In this document: positions 12,040 through 22,254 of the stretch, one piece after another
Layout of the letters: every line of letters starts with the position of its first letter
How positions within the stretch are numbered: the stretch's first letter is position 1
NCBI RefSeq assembly: GCF_003265705.1
Contig: NW_020312867.1
Location: 4,057,307 to 4,121,306 of the forward strand
Source: Callorhinus ursinus
Lineage: Eukaryota; Chordata; Mammalia; Carnivora; Otariidae
Reading direction: 5' to 3'
DNA length: 64,000 bases
Notes under the pieces: generated by a model
Database searches by the model: none
The model's input: the letters and a program-made list of their open reading frames with translations, nothing else
Told to the model about the DNA's origin: nothing
Translations under genes and position numbers: made by a program

Positions 12040-13020
12040 CACACACCCCACCGCCACCACAACAATCCCGACCCTCCTGCTCCGCCCCCGCCCGCTGCCC
12101 CTGTCCGCGGTGCTGAAGCAGCTCCCGGCCCCGCGGCCCTTCCCGGCCCCCGCCCTGGGCAACCCCTGGCCGGGCCCCCAGGCGCCGACCCCCGCGCGCC
12201 ACCCCCGCGCCCCCAGCGGCAGCCGCGGCCCAGCCCGACCCAGGCCCGGCCCCGGCGCCGCCCCCCCCCNNNNNNNNNNNNNNNNNNNNNNNNNNNNNNN
12301 NNNNNNNNNNNNNNNNNNNNNNNNNNNNNNNNNNNNNNNNNNNNNNNNNNNNNNNNNNNNNNNNNNNNNNNNNNNNNNNNNNNNNNNNNNNNNNNNNNNN
12401 NNNNNNNNNNNNNNNNNNNNNNNNNNNNNNNNNNNNNNNNNNNNNNNNNNNNNNNNNNNNNNNNNNNNNNNNNNNNNNNNNNNNNNNNNNNNNNNNNNNN
12501 NNNNNNNNNNNNNNNNNNNNNNNNNNNNNNNNNNNNNNNNNNNNNNNNNNNNNNNNNNNNNNNNNNNNNNNNNNNNNNNNNNNNNNNNNNNNNNNNNNNN
12601 NNNNNNNNNNNNNNNNNNNNNNNNNNNNNNNNNNNNNNNNNNNNNNNNNNNNNNNNNNNNNNNNNNNNNCGGCCGCCCGGCTGCGATGGCGGCGGCGGCG
12701 GCTCCGGCCGGGTCCTCCCGCTGCAGCCGCTGCGGAGCCGCCGAGTCACGGCGCCGCGGACACGCGCCCGGCCCGCCTGTCTTCGCCGCCGCCGCGGCCT
12801 CGGCCGCCAGCGCGCCCCCGCCTCCGCGCGCCCCGCCCCAGCGGGGGGCGGCCAGGGGCACCGGGGCAGCACCCGGGCCGGACTGCGGGGGCGTCGGCTC
12901 CGGGCCAGCCCTGGGGCACTGGCCGGGGAGCGGTGCCGGGGAGGGGTTCTCAGCGGCCCGAAGCACAGCTCCGGAGGGAGGGTCCGAAGGGGTGGCCCTG
13001 GAGGCGGGGGTCTGGGGGCA
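12040..13020. promoter_or_regulatory. MMP24: CpG island, candidate MMP24 promoter/first exon
   Basis: Extremely GC- and CpG-rich sequence flanks a 400-N gap. In human 20q11.22 the gene beyond PROCR, on the same strand as PROCR, is MMP24 (a membrane-type matrix metalloproteinase). Here that predicts a minus-strand MMP24 first exon near this point. A first coding exon of a few hundred bases would fit in the gap, but no MMP24 peptide can be read on either side, and no exon 2 is seen in 1-12 kb. The symbol rests on synteny only. A bidirectional promoter serving an opposite-strand transcript is equally possible. Confidence 0.45.
12270..12669. other. Assembly gap, 400 N
   Basis: Exactly 400 unresolved bases inside the CpG island, preceded by a C9 run. 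Open frames reported across it are artefacts of reading N as an amino acid. Confidence 0.99.
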
Positions 13021-13310
13021 GCCCTGAAGGAGGGGGGAGAGGCTAAACTGAATAGTCGCAGAGGTAGAACCACGCGATGGTTCCGGGGGAAGTATACTGG
13101 GTTGGGGGTCCGAAGCCAAAAGACTAGCCCAGAGGGACGGAGTCTGAGGGGGTGGCACTGGAGAAGGGGGGTCTGGGAGACAGCACTGGGGGAGGGGACT
13201 GAGGGGAAGCTCTGGAGTAACGGCGGCGGGGCGGGGGGGGGGGACCCCGGGGGGGAGGGGGTCTGAGGGGGGGGCTTGGGAGAAAGGAGGGCAGGGGGGG
13301 GGGGAAAGGG
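12981..13310. repeat. G-rich shoulder with imperfect tandem repeat
   Basis: Plus-strand G runs of 5-11 bases are dense at 13215-13305. A block starting at 12981 (GGTCCGAAGGGGTGGCCCTG) recurs in diverged form at 13140, an offset of about 159 bp over roughly 60 bp. G-quadruplex-prone by eye. Confidence 0.6.
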
Positions 13311-13379
13311 AGGAATAGATTTGAGGAGTGTTTTGGGGGAGCAGCCCTGAGAGACATTAGGTGAAATTAAGGTGAAGCC

Positions 13380-14215
13380 CATTCTCTGGCCGCCCCGCTT
13401 AGTTGGAGAGAGATCAACCAGTTGGGAAGATCATCTTTCATCCAAAACAACCCATATGTATTGAACACTTTCTATATATATGTGGGGCTCTGGGCTACTT
13501 GGGACTTAAGAAAAAAGAAAAAGGAGGCTGATTCCCTGAAGTGTAGAGGTTTACAGCTTGGTGCACAAATGTGAAACACAGGGCAGCAAACGCCAAGTGT
13601 CAAAAAGGATACAGGCAGGTGCTCCAGGGGTCAGGACAGCCTTGATGGGGGACAGGTGAAGTCAGGACAGGTGTTATGGAGGGGGTGGGGAGCTCTAGCT
13701 AGGCCTTGAGGAAAGGCTGGATTTAAATAAGGGAAGGGGGGTGGAGGAGGGCATGTCAGGTAGGAAGATGGGGTGTACAGGATGTGGTTGGCGCGGTAGA
13801 TCCATTCTCTGGAGCATAGGGATCCTACAGGAAAGTGCTGTGGGAGTGAAGGAAGCAGAAGACTGTGAGTTCCAGGATATTAATGAATTTGGGAGGGGAA
13901 ATGGGGGTGGTGGCGTTTGAAGGCTCTTTTAAGCAGGATGGCATGTGGAAAATGGTGTTTTGTGGTTACCTGGTAATTTGGAGGTGTGGAAAGGGAACAA
14001 GCTTAGGAATCAGACCTATGTTCATATATTGGCTCTTTTCCATTTTTACAAAATGATGTTGGTATTAATGCATAAGGTTGCTCTAAAGATGATGTGCTTG
14101 GCACTTAATAAATGTTCCATATTGGTTCTCCTTCCAGTGTACGGAATAGTGACCAGAGGAAGCAGAGAAATTAGTTGGAGATGATTACAATAGTCTAGGT
14201 ATAAAGAAATAATGA
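13380..14215. other. Unassigned, ancient dispersed-repeat text
   Basis: No gene. Phrases such as TAGGCCTTGAGGAAAGGCTGG resemble the same old repeat family seen at 17.3-18.2 kb. Nothing else is recognised. Confidence 0.35.
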
Positions 14216-14221
14216 TGACAA

Positions 14222-14425
14222 TAATAGTGAACACTTATTAAATGCCTAGTTTGTATCAAACACTGGGCTAAGCCCTTTACTGTGTTATATCTCATTTAAT
14301 CCTCATAAATAAACCCTGTGAAACAGATACTATTATTACCCCCAGTTTAGAATAAGGAAGCGGAGGCTCTGAGTAAGTTTGCCAAATATGCATGATTCAT
14401 AAGTGGCAGAGTGGTAAGCAACCTG
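14222..14425 (-). repeat. MIR SINE, antisense
   Basis: Antisense MIR order: AACACTTATTAAATGCCTAG, CACTGGGCTAAGCCCTTTAC, TCATTTAATCCTCATAA, and a degraded GGAAGCGGAGGCTCTGAG. Confidence 0.8.
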
Positions 14426-14429
14426 ACCT

Positions 14430-15300
14430 CAGAACACATTTTTTTTCTAGGATAGGGTTGGGGGAAGAGATTTAAGAGACGTTGGGCCAAAAAGAAGGAA
14501 AGGAGTTTAGAGTGATGACAAGTCCAGGAAGATGGATTGTAGTGTCTTCACAGAGATGGAGGTGTCATAAGGACAAAGATGACAAAGAGTTTTAGGCTTG
14601 CTGAGGCCGCGGTGACCGTAAGATCCCTGAGGTGGATATAGGAATGAGTTCAGTAGAGGTGGAGAATGGACATTTTAGAAACCTCGAGGTCATTGTGATA
14701 GTTGAAACAAAGATTGGAGTGGAAAAAGCAAAACTTCAGGCCCTGTGTTGAGACATACATATTCAATCTAAAGAGTGCTCAAAAGACTGAGCAATCAGGG
14801 TCATAAGGTATATAGGAAAGGGGAGGAACATTTCAAGGAGGTGAAGAGGGCTTGGCAGTATCAAGGAGATGACAGAGATTGAAGACTGAATACACACCAT
14901 TGAATTTCCTGCTCACAGTCTAGCAGGGAGATAGGGGCATAGCTAGTCACATGGTTTCATGCTAAATTATGACAGAGATGGGAGGGAAGTGTTATGGAAA
15001 CATTGAGGAAAGAGCAACAAATTACCCAATGTTGGAAGCTTTGGGAGAGGGTGCATTCCAGCAGGAAATAGTACATTCAAACCAGGTATCAAGGATGGTG
15101 GACAAGGGTGGCAGTAGGTAATTAATGATAAAGAAGAAAGAGATTGGTATAAGCAAATGGATGCTTATAGAATATAACCCTAAGGTAGGTCCCTAGTAGA
15201 GAAGGTCTAGAGACCATTGTGAAGCCAGGCCAAGAGGAGGTTTGGAGGCTTCAGAGTAACACTGTAAGATGAACTCACCAGGGCACAGACTTCTCTTTTC
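14430..15300. other. Unassigned, purine-rich ancient-repeat text
   Basis: No gene. Purine-rich on the plus strand and resembling the diverged dispersed repeat of 17.3-18.2 kb. Not otherwise classified. Confidence 0.35.
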
Positions 15301-15309
15301 CCTTTTTTC

Positions 15310-15450
15310 ATGGAAAAGGCACGGAACTTAGAGTCAGATACCTGGATCCAATATTGGCTGTCACTAATTTGTAGTGCACCTTTGGGCAAGTCATTTAATC
15401 TCTTTGAGCCTCAGTTTCCTCATTTGTAAAGTAAAACTAATGACCCTGCC
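15310..15450 (+). repeat. MIR SINE fragment, sense
   Basis: GGAACTTAGAGTCAGATACC, TTTGGGCAAGTCATTTAATC and GCCTCAGTTTCCTCATTTGT are well-kept MIR blocks. Confidence 0.8.
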
Positions 15451-15797
15451 CTCTCCGCTTCATTAGATGGGCCACACGAATGGTTGAGATTCACTTCATA
15501 AACTATATAGTCAACTGAGCAGATGTTAGGAGGAACTTGGGTATTGATAATCTCATCAGGACACATTATGCCAATACCAGAGCTTGCTGCAGGGCAACTG
15601 TATCCCTTCTCCCTTCACCTCCTCTTTTATTTCTTTATTCAACAAGTATTTATTAAGTATCTTTTGGGTGCTAGCTGGGCTGGGATATAAAGATTACGTT
15701 ACAGTTGCCTCCTTTAGAAAGATAATCAACTGAGGAGATAGACACATATAGATATAGAAGGAGGAGAGCATAATCTGTGCTATAAAAGAAAGGTTTT

Positions 15798-15990
15798 TTT
15801 AAAAAAGATTTTATTTATTTTTTGACAGAGAGAGTGACAGCGAGAGAGGGAACACAAGCAGGGGGAGCAGGAGAGGGAGAAGCAGGCTTCCTGCTGAGCA
15901 AGGAGCCTGATGCGGGGCTCGATCCCAGGACCCCAGGTTAATGACCTGAGCTGAAGGCAGATGCTGAACGACTGAGCCACCCAGGTGCCC
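15798..15990 (-). repeat. CAN-SINE, antisense
   Basis: Reversed tail AAGATTTTATTTATTT at the left and reversed head GAGCCACCCAGGTGCCCC at the right. Flanking repeat of 18 bp with one mismatch at 15780-15797 and 15991-16008. Confidence 0.93.
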
Positions 15991-16403
15991 CTATAAAAGA
16001 AAAGTTTTATAAAAGTAGAGAGTAGGGAACAACTAATTGTCTAGAGGTGGCAGGAGGGGAGATGGGTCTTGAAGGACCGGCAGGAATTTGCTCTGTAGAG
16101 TGCAAAAAAGGAACTGTATATCCACAGGCACAGATAAATATGAATGCCACGCTAAGGAGTTTGGACTTCATGTTCTAAGCCAACAACTCTTGGAGTGTGG
16201 TTGAGACCCTTCCAGGGGGCCTGTGAGATCAAAACTGTTTTCCTAACAATACTAAGCTTTGTTTGTCCTTTTAACTCTCATTCCCTCATGAGTAGACGGT
16301 GTGGTTTTTCTGAGGCTTCACAATAGATTGCAGAAGTAGACATGAGAATACAACAATCTTCTATTGAGTCAGACGATAAACAGGTTGTCAAAAGTGTAAA
16401 GCA

Positions 16404-16585
16404 GGGGCGTCTGGGTGGCTCAGCCGGTTAAGTCTCCAACTTTTGATTTCAGCTCAGGTCATGATCTTGGGGTCCTGGGATCAAGCCCCACATGATGCTC
16501 AGCGCAGAGCCTGCTTGTCCCTCTCCCTCTGCTCCTTCCAGCACTTGTGCTCTCTCTCACTAAAATAAGTAAATAAATAAATGAG
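16404..16585 (+). repeat. CAN-SINE, sense
   Basis: Head GGGGCGTCTGGGTGGCTCAG, CT-rich body, AAATAAATAAATGA tail. Short duplication GTAAAGCA at 16396-16403 and 16586-16593. First of three same-strand copies within 0.8 kb. Confidence 0.93.
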
Positions 16586-16802
16586 GTAAAGCAATACCAC
16601 TTTTCTCACTAATTTTTTTGAAATCATAACCATTTTTCACAAAAATGTTATTTATATTAACTGATTTATTATTGTTATTTGAAACAAATTAATATGTAAA
16701 TATTTTAAAATTTCTCAGCTTTGATTTCTAGTGGTAATGACCAACACAGTTAATTCACATAAACACAAGCTCTTTGGAGTCCTCAATAATTTCTAAGAGT
16801 GT

Positions 16803-16993
16803 TGGGCGCCTGGGTGGCTCAGTTGGTTAAGCGACTGCCTTTGGCTCAGGTCATGATCCTGGAGTCCCAGGATCGAGTCCTGCATCAGGCTCCCTGCTCA
16901 GTGGGGAGTCTGCTTCTCCCTCTGACCCCTCCCCTCATGTGCTCTCTCTCTCATTCTTGCTCTCTTAAATAAATAAATAAAATCTTGGAAAAA
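16803..16993 (+). repeat. CAN-SINE, sense
   Basis: Complete element. An 18-bp flanking repeat with one mismatch lies at 16785-16802 and 16994-17011 (AATAATTTYTAAGAGTGT). Confidence 0.95.
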
Positions 16994-17018
16994 AATAATT
17001 TTTAAGAGTGTAAATGAG

Positions 17019-17218
17019 GTGTACCTGGGTGGCTCAGTCGTTAAGCATCTGCCTTCAACTCAGGTCATGATCCCAGGGTCCTGAGATCGAGCCCCACGTT
17101 GGGCTCCCTGCTCAGCAGGAAGCCTGCTTCTCCCTCTCCCACTCCCCCTGCTTGTGTTCCCTCTCTTGCTGTGTCTCTCTGTGTCAAATAAATAAAATCT
17201 TAAAAAAAAAAAGAGAGA
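17019..17218 (+). repeat. CAN-SINE, sense
   Basis: Complete element seven bases past the duplication of the previous copy. Its tail runs into a GA repeat. The flanking duplication is poor (AGAGTGTAAATGAG against AGAGTATAAAGGAG). Confidence 0.9.
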
Positions 17219-17289
17219 GAGAGTATAAAGGAGATCCTGAGACTAAAAGTTTTGAGAACCCTGTTCTGAGCAGCTGGACCTCACCGAAG

Positions 17290-18240
17290 GGGTTTGAATG
17301 AAGGAGTGACATGATAACATTTCAACAAATTGTTCAACAAATATTTATTAAACACCTTGATGTGCCCAGCACAATTTGAGGTACTGGGATAGAGCAGAAA
17401 ACAAATCAAATCAAACTCCCTGCTTTCACAGAATTTACATTATACTGGTATGACAGACAGCAAACAAAATAATTAATATATATAGTATATTAGATAGTGG
17501 TAGCTGTTGAGAAAAGCCAGGAACTAGGATATGAAAGCTGAAAGGTGTGTGTGTGCATGTGATTTTGGATAGGGTCACCAGGGAAGTTCTCAGTAAGAAA
17601 GTGAGTTTTCAGTAAAGGCCTGAAGGAATAAGGGAGTGGACTCTGCAGGTATCTGGGAGAAGTGAATTCAGGCAGAGGGAAGAGCAAGGGGAAAAGTTCT
17701 GAAGCAAGAGCATGCCTGGCAGGTTTGAGGAACAACATGGAGGACAGTGTGGCTGGAGTGGAAGAAGGTCCAGAGTATTAGGAGATGAAGGTTATGGAGG
17801 GGAGGTACATTTCTTGAGATAAAAAAGCCAATGGAAGATTTTGAGAATAGAAGAGACATCTTCTGACTTAGCTTTAACAGAATCACTTTGGTTGCTGCAC
17901 TCTGAGCAGGTTGAAAGGCCATAAGCAGAAAGGCTAACCAGGTGGTCATTGCAGTAATCCTGATGCAGGATGATGGTGGCTTGGACCAGGGTCCAAGTGG
18001 GGATGGGAGATGTAGTTGGATTCTCGATAGATTTTGAAAGTAGAGTTGACAGAACGTGGCACTAGATGGATATGAGGTATGAGGAAAAAAGAAGAGTCAA
18101 ATGACACCAAACATTTGAGTAACTACAAGAGTGGAGTTGCTATTGTCTGACACAAACAAGGCTGTAGGAAGGACCAGTTTGAAGAGAACTATCAAGAGCT
18201 TGGTTTGGGACATATTAAGTGGGAGATGTCTATTAAACAC
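17290..18240. repeat. Long ancient dispersed repeat, family unnamed
   Basis: About 0.95 kb of continuous old-repeat text, with landmarks AAGGAGTGACATGATAAC, GAACAACATGGAGGACAGTG, GAATCACTTTGGTTGCTGC and GATGATGGTGGCTTGGACC. I recognise it as a common mammalian relic, perhaps the reverse of L2-type sequence, but cannot name it with confidence. Shorter copies recur at 5.6-6.4 kb, 13.6-15.1 kb, 36.0-36.25 kb and 63.1-63.5 kb. Confidence 0.5.
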
Positions 18241-18248
18241 CCGAGCGG

Positions 18249-18450
18249 GGGCGCCTGGGTGGCTCAGTCGTTGAGCGTCTGCCTTCGGCTCAGGTCATGA
18301 TCCCAGGGTCCTGGGATCGAGTCCCAGGTCAGGCTCCCTGCTCCACGGGAAGCCTGCTTCTCCCTCTCCCACTCCCCCTGCTTGTGTTCCCTCTCTTGCT
18401 GTCTCTCTCTGTCAAATAAATAAATAAAATCTTTAAAACAAAACAAAACA
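18249..18450 (+). repeat. CAN-SINE, sense
   Basis: Complete, with an AAAC-repeat tail. A 14-bp flanking duplication with one mismatch (AAACACCCRAGCGG) lies at 18235-18248 and 18451-18464. Confidence 0.95.
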
Positions 18451-18782
18451 AAACACCCAAGCGGATGTGGCAAGTAGGTGGTTTCATATGTGGGTCTGAC
18501 TTCAAGAAAGAGGTCTAGACTGGAATATGAATTGGGGGGTTCTCAGAAAAAAAGATAGGATTTAAAAGCCAAAGGATCAGCAGCAATTACTCAGGAGATG
18601 AATGTTGGTGGAAAGGAAGTTTTGATGACTCCATCCCAGGTGCAAATCTATTATGTTGAGGTTGGGAAAATGAAAAGGAATAAAAAAGACACTGAGAAGG
18701 AAGAGGCAAAAGAAGAAAACCAGAATTGTGGGAAATCCTGGAGACTAAGTGAAGAAAGTGTTTTAAGGAAAAGAGAGTAATC

Positions 18783-18961
18783 GGGCGCCTGGGTGGCTCA
18801 GTTGGTTAAGTGAGTACCTTTGGCTCAGGTTATGATCCTGGAGTCCCGGGATCGAGTCCCTCATCGGGCTCCCTGCTCAGTGAGGAGCCTGCTTCTCCCT
18901 CTAACCCTCCCCCATCTCATGTACTCTCTCTCTCATTCTCGCTCTCTCAAATAAATAAATA
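18783..18961 (+). repeat. CAN-SINE, sense, perfect 14-bp TSD
   Basis: Complete element flanked by AAAAGAGAGTAATC at 18769-18782 and 18962-18975. Confidence 0.95.
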
Positions 18962-19659
18962 AAAAGAGAGTAATCAACTATACTAAATGCTGCTTACAGA
19001 TTGTCATATGAAGATTAAGAAACAGTCATTGGATTGACCAAGGTGGAGCTATTGGTGATCTTGAGATGAGCAGTTTTGGTGGTTTGTAGGGGGTCAAACA
19101 TCTGGTTGGAATAAGTCCAAGGGGGCATAGTAGAGGAATTGAAAATGTTGAGTACCTACACCCTTTCCAAGGAATTTTGCTACAAAGGGAAGGAGAATGT
19201 GTGGCAGCTGGAGGAGGATGTTGAGTCAAAAGAGGGTTGTTTTTGTTTGTTTTCCTGATGAGAGGAATGTTTATAAGCTGACCTAGAAAGATCCAGTGGA
19301 GCGGGGAAAATTGCTGCTGCAGGAGAGAGTGGGAGAATGGCAGAAGCAATGTCCATGAGCATGCAAGTGTGCAAACAGAGAGGCTGACTGTGAGTTAGGA
19401 GAATTCATCCACAGGAAGAGGGAAGAAGAGGGCCTTTAGGAGTGTAAATTTAGTACCAGTGCGGACAAGAAATCAGAGGGGAACTTGCATTTATTTGTTG
19501 GTTACTTACTTTTTGTCCAGCAGGTGGGGGACCTTCCCTCATAACACTTCTCCTATACAAGGGAGGTGAATTATAAGGCTGTTGCAAGTAAAGTTCCTGA
19601 AACCCCAAGACTCTGTGCTCTTTATGCTCCCATGGAACTTTGTCTGTTTCTAGATCCCG

Positions 19660-20380
19660 TTGCTGATATCAGAATGCCTTCTATGCAATGACAAAGATTC
19701 TTTGCTTGACCAAACTGTAGTCAGGCTTCTCAACCTTCTCCTAGGTCCATCCGTGTGCACTTGTAAAAATCTTGTAAAAATCTAGTCTTAGCGGGGCGCC
19801 TGGGTGGCTCAGTTGGTTGGGCGACTGCCTTCGGCTCAGGTCATGATCCTGGAGTCCCGGGATCGAGTCCCGCGTCGGGCTCCTTGCTCAGTGGGGAGTC
19901 TGCTTCTTCCTCTGACCCTGCCCCCTCTCGTGCACTCTTTCTTACTCTCTCTCTCCCTCAAATACATAAAATCTTCTTTAAAAAAATCTAGTCTTAGCAA
20001 GAACTTCGCTAACTCAATTTATCCAGAAACCCTCCCCCTTCAATATCTGATCACCTTGCTATCTGATTAGGTCCCTCATCCTCCACTGTCTCCCCAATGA
20101 TGCCTGATCACCGTGGCCTGTCTTCAACAAGAATCCTGGTAGGTCTACTTAGCCAGAATCCCCCTGACCCATGATGTTTCTTCTTAGTAATTTTCCATCA
20201 CTTGACCCTCGCTCTGTTCCTTGACTAGAAATCCCTCCCCCTTTGCTCATGCTGTATTCATAATTGAGCCTAATTTCTCTCCCCCACTGCAAAATTCCAT
20301 TGCGGTAGACCCTATACCTATGGTGATCCTCCCCCTCCCATGAATAAAGTCTTCCCTAAGTGTCATTGAATTTTTTTTTC
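19660..20380 (+). mobile_element. MER34-like ERV1 LTR, interrupted by a SINE
   Basis: LTR-like text recalls MER34. GACCAAACTGTAGTCAGGC, then GTCTTAGCAAGAACTT after the SINE, GCCTGTCTTCAACAAG, and the 3' part CCATGAATAAAGTCTTCCCT, which carries an AATAAA signal. The CAN-SINE at 19793-19981 splits it. Solo LTR with no retroviral genes seen. The family name is from memory. Confidence 0.6.
19793..19981 (+). repeat. CAN-SINE, sense, perfect 17-bp TSD
   Basis: Complete element inside the LTR above. AAAAATCTAGTCTTAGC is repeated perfectly at 19776-19792 and 19982-19998, so it inserted after the LTR. Confidence 0.97.
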
Positions 20381-20399
20381 TTTAACACTGGGTAGGAAG

Positions 20400-20680
20400 A
20401 AACTAACCTGCTAACTCAACCATAGGGTAGAGATCCTTGCTTCTCATAAAGACAGGAAAGAGTTGAGCAGCCCTTGGTGCTGGAATGTCTTAGACCTGAA
20501 GCCAGACAGATTTACCCAAAAGATAAAGACAAAAAGAACATACAGTAATAGAAAAAAGTGAAGTTCTCATTTGGGGTCTGAAAGGAAATATAGACAGGAG
20601 GATGGAGAGCACCATCCAGCTCAGGGGGTCTCCTTGACTTCTCTACTTCCTCTGAATTCCCGCTATGGCAGCTAACATAT
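20400..20680. other. Unassigned stretch
   Basis: Nothing recognised between the MER34-like LTR and the MIR relic. Confidence 0.4.
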
Positions 20681-20684
20681 AAGG

Positions 20685-20870
20685 AGGGCTTATTACACAC
20701 AGCACAATTTATCTACATTACATCACTTAATCCTCACAACTGTCCTATGACGTGGAGTCTAAGGAAAGGGTGAGAAGAAAAGTGATTTACCCAATGACAC
20801 CCAGAAAACAGCCAAACCAGGGAAAAACACCAAATGTCTGACACAAAAGCTTATGTCCTTAACTCTTTGT
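20685..20870 (-). repeat. MIR SINE, antisense
   Basis: Antisense MIR order is diverged but visible: ATTACATCACTTAATCCTCA, CAACTGTCCTATGACGTGG, TGATTTACCCAATGACACCC. Confidence 0.65.
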
Positions 20871-20879
20871 ATATTTGCT

Positions 20880-21345
20880 CATTCATTAATTACCTCTATT
20901 AGGTATAAACATTACTAAGCCATTCTGGAAAGTACTGGGGTGAGTAAGACAGTGTTCAGGTAAAAGAGTGAAGACTTGAGCACATATAAGATGTGACAAA
21001 TAACCACAACACATTAGAATCTCCTATAGGATTTCACAAGGAGGCGAGGTCACTCTGGCTGGAAAAAATCACAGAGCTCAAGGAAAGCTCCACAAAGGAA
21101 GTAGCATTTGAGATGAGCCTATATAAGCAGATGATGTTTTTTACACCAAGTGTTTTACCTGCAATATACGTTGCTCATTACCATGCATAAGCAATGGAAG
21201 ACTATGCGAAATTTTAACTGGCAGAGATGGGAAGGCAGAGGCACGGAGGAAAGAAAGGGTCCGATTGTTCAGGATGTACAGAAGCCCCAGTTCAATTCCC
21301 CGCTTCTGTCTCAACATCCAGCCTCAAATCCAGTGACTTAGGGGT
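20880..21345. other. Unassigned stretch
   Basis: No gene or clear repeat seen. Short open frames on the plus strand have no recognisable features. Confidence 0.4.
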
Positions 21346-21481
21346 ATTTTCCCCTTAGATTTTCCCCTTGCGAATGTATTCAGAATCATGTATATTCAGT
21401 GAAACCCCATGAGGCCATTATAAAAAAATGAATTACTTAATGAACTGATAGGAAATTGTTTCCAAAATGTAATCTTAAATG

Positions 21482-21554
21482 AAAAGTTTTCAATTAGCAA
21501 TAATCGTGCCTCAGATAAACCTCATTGGCTACGATACTGCCACTGCGCAAAGCT
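21482..21554 (-). pseudogene. RNU4 pseudogene: 3'-truncated U4 snRNA retropseudogene
   Basis: The reverse complement starts with AGCTTTGCGCAGTGGCAGTA and runs through ATCGTAGCCAATGAGG, TTTATCTGAGGCACGATT and ATTGCTAATTGAAAACTTTT. This is the first 73 or so nucleotides of spliceosomal U4, with changes at the GGTTTATCCGAGGCGCG stretch. The Sm site and 3' stem-loops are missing. It is flanked by a perfect 18-bp duplication, TGTAATCTTAAATGAAAA, at 21468-21485 and 21555-21572, which overlaps the truncated end by a few A bases. There is no added A-tail at the U4 end. This looks like L1-mediated insertion of a shortened cDNA. No U4 proximal or distal promoter element is expected or seen, so it is very probably not transcribed as U4. 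Confidence 0.93.
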
Positions 21555-22058
21555 TGTAATCTTAAATGAAAAAAAAAAAAAAGCCAGGTGAAGAATACAG
21601 GGTAGAGTATGCCACTATTTGTGTGATAATGGGGAACAAATGTGTGCGTGTGTGCCCTGGCCTGTTTACATGTAAAATATGGAAGGATCCCCAGGGCGCT
21701 GAGAACAGTAATTGCTTTCCTGGAGGGAAACTATATGGCGGGGGGACGGGATGACAGGGAGATTTGTCACTGTCTACATTTTTGTGTCCTTTGACTTTTT
21801 AACTATGTGGATGGATTATCTATTAGAAAAATAAACAAATATGAGTTGAACTTTTTAAAAAGTAACTGTAATAGTCTCTAAAGGCCATTCCCTGAAAAAA
21901 GGGCATATATTGTAATATGAAGGTAGAAGGAAAAGCGGTTCACTTAGGTGGGCAGTCGCAAAACTTTAGGCCTTAATTTGCATGGCAAAAATTTTATGTA
22001 TCTATATATATAGTAAATAAACAATAGACTAGGTAATATATTTACTATTAATTTTCTT

Positions 22059-22254
22059 TTTTTTTTAAGATTTTATTTATTTATTTGGCAGAGAGAGACA
22101 AAGCGAGAGAGGGAACACAAGCAGGGGGAGTGGGAGAGGGAGAAGCAGGCTTCCCGCGGAGCAGGGAGCCCGATGCGGGGCTCGATCCCAGGACCCTGGG
22201 ACCAGGACCTGAGCCGAAGGCAGACGCCCAACGACTGAGCCACCCAGGTGCCAC
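22059..22254 (-). repeat. CAN-SINE, antisense, perfect 15-bp TSD
   Basis: Reversed complete element. ACTATTAATTTTCTT is repeated at 22044-22058 and 22255-22269. Confidence 0.96.

Noticed and set aside
11938..13382. Very long open frames on both strands across 12-13 kb (up to 450 codons)
   Set aside because: They read through 400 N and extreme GC-rich sequence, where stop codons are rare. Composition is Pro/Arg/Gly/Ala and nothing matches a known protein.
16404..16475. tRNA-like heads of the SINEs as tRNA genes
   Set aside because: They carry the tRNA-derived promoter region but do not fold as intact tRNAs, and they run on into SINE body and tail.
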